In this document: positions 4,348 to 8,538 of the stretch, piece by piece | How the letters are laid out: the number at the start of each line of letters is the position of its first letter | How positions within the stretch are numbered: the first letter of the stretch is position 1 | Source: Planctomycetota bacterium | Lineage (GTDB): Bacteria; Planctomycetota; Planctomycetia; Pirellulales; Pirellulaceae | Direction of reading: 5' to 3' | Assembly: GCA_026692885.1 (NCBI GenBank) | Contig: JAPLNJ010000854.1 | Coordinates: forward strand, 1 to 8,538 | DNA: 8,538 nt | Translations under genes and position numbers: made by a program | Notes under the pieces: model-generated | The model's database searches: none | What the model saw: the letters and a program-made list of their open reading frames with translations, nothing else | What the model was told of the DNA's origin: nothing

Positions 4348-4439
4348 AAAGTCCGTTCAACAGCGAAATCGCGGAGTTGTTCTTGGACAGGTATTTAGTG
4401 TCGGGCGGTGAATAATCCAATTTTCAGGAGGAACTTTGC

Positions 4440-4964
4440 ATGACCACGAAGAAACAGGAAAAGCAACCGGCTGAGCAAGGCTTTCGCGCACTGGGAGGTA
4501 TTCTGGGTGGATTAGGGGGATTGCTGGAAAAACTCGGCGAACTGGCTGAAAAAGGCGAAGAACTTCGCAAGTCCGGCGTCTTGGAGTCCTCCGACAAGAA
4601 AATCCAGGGCGTCTACGGATTTTCGATCAAGGTCGGCACCGGCCAAGAGGGGGGTCTGAAGGTCGAGCCATTCGGCAACGTCCGCAAGGACGAGGAGACC
4701 GGCAAGACAGTCGTCGGCGAGATTCGTGAGCCCATGGTGGATATCTTCGAGGAACAGGACCACGTGCTGGTGGTCGCCGAGATGCCCGGCATCAGTCAGG
4801 AAGAGACGAAGCTCGATCTGAAGGATGACATCCTGACGATCACAGCCGAACACGGCGACAAGAAGTATCACAAAGAAGTGCTGCTTCCGGCGGTGTTCGC
4901 CCCGGAGAAGATGAGCCACACCTGTCGCAACGGCATGTTGGAAGTCCGGTTCGCCCAGAGCTAG
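4440..4964 (+). CDS. gvpH: Small heat shock protein, GvpH-like (Hsp20 family)
   Basis: The 174-residue protein has two parts. Residues 1-50 are Gly/Leu/Glu-rich (FRALGGILGGLGGLLEKLGE, then LAEKGEELRKSG), a lead-in typical of Hsp20 proteins in gas vesicle clusters. Residues about 95-174 form an alpha-crystallin domain: REPMVDIFEEQDHVLVVAEM with PGI following, KLDLKDDILTITAE, and the terminal GMLEVRF strand. The usual C-terminal I-X-I/V anchor is absent, so large oligomers may not form. Small heat shock proteins hold unfolded clients without ATP; here the client is probably GvpA or other hydrophobic Gvp proteins. The start has a strong AGGAGG at 4426-4431, 8 bases ahead. No clear promoter is seen, although the gene follows 1 kb of repeats. 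cdc48 follows after 135 bases that hold no gene. The assignment to Hsp20 is firm; the GvpH name rests on the N-terminus and context. Confidence 0.9.
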   Translation: MTTKKQEKQPAEQGFRALGGILGGLGGLLEKLGELAEKGEELRKSGVLESSDKKIQGVYGFSIKVGTGQEGGLKVEPFGNVRKDEETGKTVVGEIREPMVDIFEEQDHVLVVAEMPGISQEETKLDLKDDILTITAEHGDKKYHKEVLLPAVFAPEKMSHTCRNGMLEVRFAQS

Positions 4965-5099
4965 CGCTCCGTCACGCGTGGCCTGCTTCACAGGGCCCCT
5001 AACCGCGGAACCCCTGCGGCTCAAGTTGCCGAGACGCTGGGGGCCAGGGGCGGGAGTTTGATTGTGTGTGCAACTTTTTGATTCGCCTGGAGAGATGCC

Positions 5100-7265
5100 A
5101 TGCCCGCTGCCGCTGAAAGTTTTCCCAAGTTCAAGGTTTCCGAAGCCCTGCCCAAAGACGTGGGCCGAGGCATCGTGCGTCTGGATCCGGCCGATATGAC
5201 CCAGCTGGGTGTGGCCATCGGCGACGTCGTGGAGCTGGGCGGCAAGCGGAAGACTGTGGTCAAGGTCATGCCGGCCTACAAAGAGCTTCGCGGCCAGTCG
5301 CGGATTCAAATCGACGGGTTGACACGCGACAATGCGGGCACGGCCGTCGATCAATTGGTCGAGGTTCACAAGGTGCCCGTCCGGCCAGCCGAGCGGGTCG
5401 TCCTGTCGCCGGTGGCGATCACCTTGCAGGAGCGAGACCTGGCCTACATCGGCCGCCTGTTGGACGGCCTGCCGGTGGTCGCGGGGGATCGCCTGCGGGC
5501 GCGGCTGTTCGGTACCCGCTCGGCCGATTTCCAAGTCGTCAGCACGGTCCCGGCCGGTCCCGTGATGATCAATTCGGGAACTGCCCTGCAGGTCGGGCGA
5601 GCCCAGGGCCAAGGACCGGGCAAGGAGAAAAAGGATGACGCCAGCCATCCCCTGTCCTACGAAGAGATCGGCGGCCTCAAACGGGAATTGCAGCGGATTC
5701 GAGAGATCATCGAATTGCCGCTGCGCTATCCCGAGGTCTTCGAGCGGCTGGGTATCGATCCGCCCAAGGGCGTGCTGCTGTACGGTCCGCCCGGCTGCGG
5801 CAAGACCCTGATTGCCCGGGCGGTCGCTCACGAAACGGAGGCCAAGTTCTTCTCGGTCAACGGACCCGAGATCATTCACAAGTTTTATGGCGAGTCCGAG
5901 GCCCACCTCCGCAAGATCTTCGACGAGGCGGCCAAGCAGGCTCCCAGCATCATCTTCCTCGACGAGATCGATGCCATCGCCCCCAAGCGAGAGCAGGTGG
6001 TGGGCGATGTCGAGAAGCGAGTCGTGGCCCAGCTCTTGGCTCTGATGGACGGGCTGAACAAACGCCAACACGTGATTGTCATCGGTGCCACCAACATCCC
6101 CAACGCTCTCGATCCGGCCCTGCGCCGTCCGGGCCGCTTCGACCGCGAGATCTCGATTTCCATTCCGGATCGGGACGGTCGCCGCGAGATCCTGGAGATC
6201 CACAGTCGCGGCATGCCGTTGGCCAAGGACGTGGACATCGGACGCCTGGCGGCCATCACGCACGGTTTTGTCGGTGCCGACATGGAGGCCCTCTGTCGCG
6301 AGGCGGCCATGATCTGTCTGCGCGGAATCCTGCCGGAAATCGACTTCGCCGCCGCCAAGATTCCCTATGAGACGCTGGGCAAGCTGGAAGTCCAGATGAG
6401 TCATTTCCTGCAAGCCCTGCAGGAAGTGGATGCCTCCGCGATCCGCGAGGTATTTGTGGAAATTCCGGACGTCCACTGGAGCGACGTGGGCGGTCTGCAG
6501 GATGTCAGGCGGCAGCTGATCGAATCGGTGGAGTGGCCGCTAAAGCACGCCGAGATTTTTGCCCGCGCGGGCATCCGGCCGCCGAAGGGGATCTTGTTAT
6601 CCGGCCCACCGGGCTGCGGCAAGACCCTGCTGGCCAAGGCCGTGGCCAACGAGAGCGAGGTCAACTTCATTTCGGTCAAGGGTCCCGCGCTGTTGTCCAA
6701 GTATGTCGGCGAGTCGGAGAAGGGTGTGCGCGAGGTCTTCAAGAAAGCTCGGCAAGCCAGCCCCTGCATCGTCTTCTTCGATGAGATTGATGCCCTGGTG
6801 CCGGCCCGCGGGAGCGGCGGTTCGGACTCGCATGTCGCGGAGCGCGTGATCAGTCAGTTCTTGACGGAAATGGACGGGGTCGAGGAACTGGCCGGCGTCC
6901 TGGTCCTGGGCGCCACCAATCGTCCCGATCTGCTGGACCCTGCGTTGCTGCGTCCCGGCCGGTTCGACGTGCAGGTGGAGATTGATTTGCCGGATGAAGC
7001 CGGCCGCCAGGAGATCTTCCGGATCGGCCTGCGCGGCAAGCCGGTCGCCGCCGACGTCAATGTGGACGAGTTGGCCGCGGTCACAGCGGGCTTCAACGGT
7101 GCGGAGATCCAAGGCATCTGCCGACGGGGCGCGTTGGCGGCCGTCCGTGAAGTCCTCGTAAAAGCCACCGGCGGCCAAGCGACCGAGGACGCGGAGCTGC
7201 TGATCACGACGGAACATATCCGCGGGGCCTTGGGGGAAATTCGGGCGCAACGCGAGCGGGTGTGA
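5100..7265 (+). CDS. Cdc48/p97/VAT-type AAA+ ATPase with two AAA domains
   Basis: The 721-residue protein has the full Cdc48/VAT plan. Residues 10-90 are the N-terminal double-psi barrel (FKVSEALPKDVGRGIVRLDP), about 95-165 the second N subdomain, and then come two AAA modules. D1 has Walker A GPPGCGKT 229-236, Walker B IIFLDE 284-289, pore loop KFYGE 261-265, sensor N332 and arginine-finger motif RRPGRFDR 342-349. D2 has Walker A 502-509, Walker B IVFFDE 557-562, pore loop KYVGESE 534-540, sensor N607 and LRPGRFD 617-623. All catalytic residues are present in both rings, so it should be an active hexameric unfoldase or segregase. The usual vesicle AAA protein GvpN is a different, MoxR-type ATPase; this one may add to or replace it in remodelling vesicle proteins. 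GGAG at 5089 supports ATG 5100. Its stop is 3 bp from the GvpL/F-J gene. Composition is very GC-rich. Confidence 0.95.
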   Translation: MPAAAESFPKFKVSEALPKDVGRGIVRLDPADMTQLGVAIGDVVELGGKRKTVVKVMPAYKELRGQSRIQIDGLTRDNAGTAVDQLVEVHKVPVRPAERVVLSPVAITLQERDLAYIGRLLDGLPVVAGDRLRARLFGTRSADFQVVSTVPAGPVMINSGTALQVGRAQGQGPGKEKKDDASHPLSYEEIGGLKRELQRIREIIELPLRYPEVFERLGIDPPKGVLLYGPPGCGKTLIARAVAHETEAKFFSVNGPEIIHKFYGESEAHLRKIFDEAAKQAPSIIFLDEIDAIAPKREQVVGDVEKRVVAQLLALMDGLNKRQHVIVIGATNIPNALDPALRRPGRFDREISISIPDRDGRREILEIHSRGMPLAKDVDIGRLAAITHGFVGADMEALCREAAMICLRGILPEIDFAAAKIPYETLGKLEVQMSHFLQALQEVDASAIREVFVEIPDVHWSDVGGLQDVRRQLIESVEWPLKHAEIFARAGIRPPKGILLSGPPGCGKTLLAKAVANESEVNFISVKGPALLSKYVGESEKGVREVFKKARQASPCIVFFDEIDALVPARGSGGSDSHVAERVISQFLTEMDGVEELAGVLVLGATNRPDLLDPALLRPGRFDVQVEIDLPDEAGRQEIFRIGLRGKPVAADVNVDELAAVTAGFNGAEIQGICRRGALAAVREVLVKATGGQATEDAELLITTEHIRGALGEIRAQRERV

Positions 7266-7268
7266 GCT

Positions 7269-8357
7269 ATGCAAGTCCAACGCTTCATTTATGCGATCAT
7301 CGAAACTCGGTCAGAGCTGCCAAATCTGATTGAATACCCAACTGGCGGAATCGACGCTGCGCCCCTCGAACTTGTCCGCTATCGAGATCTTGTGGCTGTG
7401 GTCAGTGCGATTGATGTGAACCAGTTCGCCTCCGATTTGCCGGGTGCAATATCGACCGCACAACAAGCAGCGAGTCATCAGGCACAGCTGCTCAAATATC
7501 AACAGGTGAATTCGTTTCTCCTCAAACAGACAGGCAGCAGTGGAATGCTGCCACTAAAATTCGGCTTCACAGCCAGCGATAGGGAAGCGGTTGAACGGGT
7601 GCTGGAGCAGACCTATATCCAACTGAGAACTTACCTTGATAGACTGCAAGGGACGATGGAGCTGGTGCTCCAAGTCTCGTGGGAACTGCCCAAGATCCTT
7701 CAAGGGATTGTGAAAGAAAAACCCGAATTGGCAGGTGCAGACCCAGCGCAGACAGGCAGGTTGCTGTTTGAAGCGGCCGAGCTGAAGAAGAAGAAACTTG
7801 TCGCCGCGATTCATGCCCAGCTCTCACCGCTTTCAAGAGACTACGCGGAGGCACCGCTTAAAACAGAAGCCATGATTCTCAACCGAAGTTATCTGGTTGA
7901 GAAGAACCAAGAGTCACGGTTTGACGATGCGGTGAACTCTGCGGCGACCGAGTCTGGAGACGCGCTCACATTTCGCTATATCGGGCCTCTGCCCGTGTAC
8001 AGCTTTGTCAATATCGAGTTGAATCAGGGAAATTTTGCACTGGTGGATAGGTCGCGAAAGATCCTGCAGTTGCCCGAGCAGGCTGCTTGGGAGAGTATCA
8101 AATCCGCCTATCGACAGTTACTTCTGGTCCATCATCCCGATCGAAATCCGGATGATCCGCAAGCGGCGAAACGCACCCGAGACGTGGTCGCAGCCTACGA
8201 GATTGTGAGAGCGTATTGCCAGAGTCTGCCGAGTTTTGGCGAACCGGGAAATTCCTGCGAGTTCTCCTTCACCAAGGAGGCGGTCGAGCAAGCTTTTATC
8301 CTAGATGACAAGGGCACCGTACTGGCCCGCGCGAAGCAGGCTGAGAACCCCTCATGA
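7269..8357 (+). CDS. GvpL/GvpF-family protein fused to a C-terminal J domain
   Basis: Residues 1 to about 252 are a GvpL/F domain: start [23 protein letters not shown] in the middle, and the signature [14 protein letters not shown] at 238-251. GvpF and GvpL are accessory proteins that contact GvpA and are needed for vesicle assembly. Residues about 259-318 are a J domain: a helix with [20 protein letters not shown] and the invariant HPD at 289-291, followed by AYEIVRAY. The HPD stimulates DnaK ATPase, so the protein probably delivers its Gvp client to DnaK. A tail of about 45 residues follows. The 362-residue length equals a normal GvpL/F plus a J domain. It begins 3 bp after cdc48 and overlaps dnaK by ATGA, so all three should be cotranscribed and the last two translationally coupled. 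Codon use is visibly less GC-rich than in cdc48. A fusion by mis-assembly is unlikely because the frame is continuous. Confidence 0.93.
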   Translation: MQVQRFIYAIIETRSELPNLIEYPTGGIDAAPLELVRYRDLVAVVSAIDVNQFASDLPGAISTAQQAASHQAQLLKYQQVNSFLLKQTGSSGMLPLKFGFTASDREAVERVLEQTYIQLRTYLDRLQGTMELVLQVSWELPKILQGIVKEKPELAGADPAQTGRLLFEAAELKKKKLVAAIHAQLSPLSRDYAEAPLKTEAMILNRSYLVEKNQESRFDDAVNSAATESGDALTFRYIGPLPVYSFVNIELNQGNFALVDRSRKILQLPEQAAWESIKSAYRQLLLVHHPDRNPDDPQAAKRTRDVVAAYEIVRAYCQSLPSFGEPGNSCEFSFTKEAVEQAFILDDKGTVLARAKQAENPS

Positions 8358-8538
8358 ACAAGGCTATCGGCATCGATCTTGGTACCACGAATAGCTGCGT
8401 GGCGGTGCTCGTCGACGGTGAGCCGAAGATCATCCCAAGCGCTGCTGGCAGGCGTACGACGCCGTCCGTGGTGGCCTTCACCAAAGCGGGACAACGACTC
8501 ATCGGCACCTCCGCCAGGCAGCATCAACTGGCGAATCC
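8354..8538 (+). CDS. dnaK: DnaK (Hsp70) chaperone, 5' end only
   Basis: Sixty-one codons are visible before the window ends. [19 protein letters not shown] is the Hsp70 phosphate-1 loop region, followed by the [10 protein letters not shown] block and [15 protein letters not shown], where canonical DnaK reads LVGQPAKRQAVTNP; the match is therefore strong. DnaK is the ATP-driven chaperone that works with J-domain proteins and a nucleotide exchange factor. Its ATG overlaps the stop of the GvpL/F-J gene (ATGA, 8354-8357), which ties this copy to the gas vesicle operon; a housekeeping dnaK would normally sit beside grpE or dnaJ. Whether it is a second, dedicated Hsp70 cannot be decided from this fragment, but the coupling suggests it. 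Confidence 0.93.
   Translation, partial: MNKAIGIDLGTTNSCVAVLVDGEPKIIPSAAGRRTTPSVVAFTKAGQRLIGTSARQHQLAN

Larger units (their letters stand above)
4149..4392. repeat. 244-bp element bounded by a perfect 12-bp inverted repeat
   Basis: ACCTGTCCAAGA (4149-4160) is exactly repeated in inverse at 4381-4392. Inside lie an inverted REP pair (arms 4169-4198 and 4228-4257; GTAGGGTGGGCCAAGTACTC type) and a solitary REP (4316-4347; GTAGGGTGGAAT type). The words ATTTCGTAGGGTGG occur twice, at about 4164 and 4311. It could be a non-autonomous transposon with these ends, or simply nested repeats; I see no clear target-site duplication. Confidence 0.6.
3477..4439. other. Gene-free region of nested palindromic repeats
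   Basis: I find no credible gene here on either strand; open frames are short, lack good start signals and run through repeats. The content is a series of inverted-repeat elements (listed separately at 3608-3730, 3768-3984, 4010-4116, 4149-4392) with short unique stretches between. A weak sigma-70-like pair, TTGCGT (4101-4106) and TATATT (4123-4128) with 16-base spacing, could start a transcript toward the hsp20 gene, but it lies about 310 bases upstream and is not convincing. The region separates gvpJ from the chaperone operon and looks like a landing zone for small mobile repeats. Confidence 0.7.

Noticed and set aside
5023..5076. AAGTTGC/GCAACTT pairing followed by TTT between hsp20 and cdc48
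   Set aside because: A 7-bp stem with a loop of about 40 bases is not a credible terminator.
4512..6476. Very long open frame on the minus strand (654 codons) over hsp20 and cdc48
   Set aside because: It lies opposite two clearly identified genes whose GC-rich third positions keep the antisense frame open; the product has no recognisable domain and no ribosome binding site.

Overview
This window is part of a gas vesicle (gvp) gene cluster, and every credible gene in it reads on the + strand. Three members of the GvpA/GvpJ/GvpS family are present: a gvpS-like 3' end at 1-168, gvpA at 1865-2083 and gvpJ at 3130-3444. gvpK and a GvpL/F-family protein accompany them. The rest of the coding capacity is largely protein-folding machinery: a GvpH-like small heat shock protein, a two-AAA-domain Cdc48/p97 ATPase, a protein made almost only of DnaJ-type CxxCxGxG zinc motifs, a J domain fused to the GvpL/F protein, and the start of DnaK at the right edge. 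A receiver-only response regulator and a good sigma-54 promoter in front of gvpA supply likely regulation. gvpN, gvpG and an unambiguous gvpC are not visible; they may lie outside the window.

Layout. 1-518: end of gvpS and gvpK, translationally coupled (ATGA overlap). 519-823: two tandem 141-bp units, each holding an inverted pair of REP-like palindromes plus the ribosome binding site and first codons of the next gene. 800-1574: zinc-motif protein and response regulator, 1 bp apart. 1575-1864: gene-free control region with hairpins, an 18-bp near-palindrome and a -24/-12 promoter. 1865-2602: gvpA, a strong intergenic hairpin, then a coiled-coil protein in the usual gvpC position with hints of a 33-residue repeat. 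2603-3129: poorly understood, with two small uncertain ORFs. 3130-3444: gvpJ. 3445-4439: about 1 kb without genes, packed with palindromic repeat elements of several families. 4440-8538: hsp20 (gvpH-like), cdc48, gvpL/F-J and dnaK; the last three are separated by 3 bp and by a 4-bp ATGA overlap, so they look like one operon.

Organism. The DNA is GC-rich and bacterial (bacterial DnaK start, REC regulator, sigma-54 signature, Shine-Dalgarno sites). The dense small palindromes, including elements with the cores AACCCGA-N-ACG-N-AAGCGAGG and CCGAAATC-GCCA-GATTTCGG, resemble repeats I recall from planctomycete (Pirellula/Rhodopirellula-type) genomes. Planctomycetota is therefore my best guess, but it rests on memory rather than a search.

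Working model (inference). GvpA is tiny, hydrophobic and aggregation-prone. The cluster seems to carry its own proteostasis kit: Hsp20 to hold subunits, and a DnaJ split over two polypeptides (J domain on the GvpL/F assembly factor, zinc domain as a free protein) to recruit a cluster-encoded DnaK. Cdc48 would remodel or extract subunits. This possible dedicated vesicle-assembly chaperone system is the most interesting aspect of the window.
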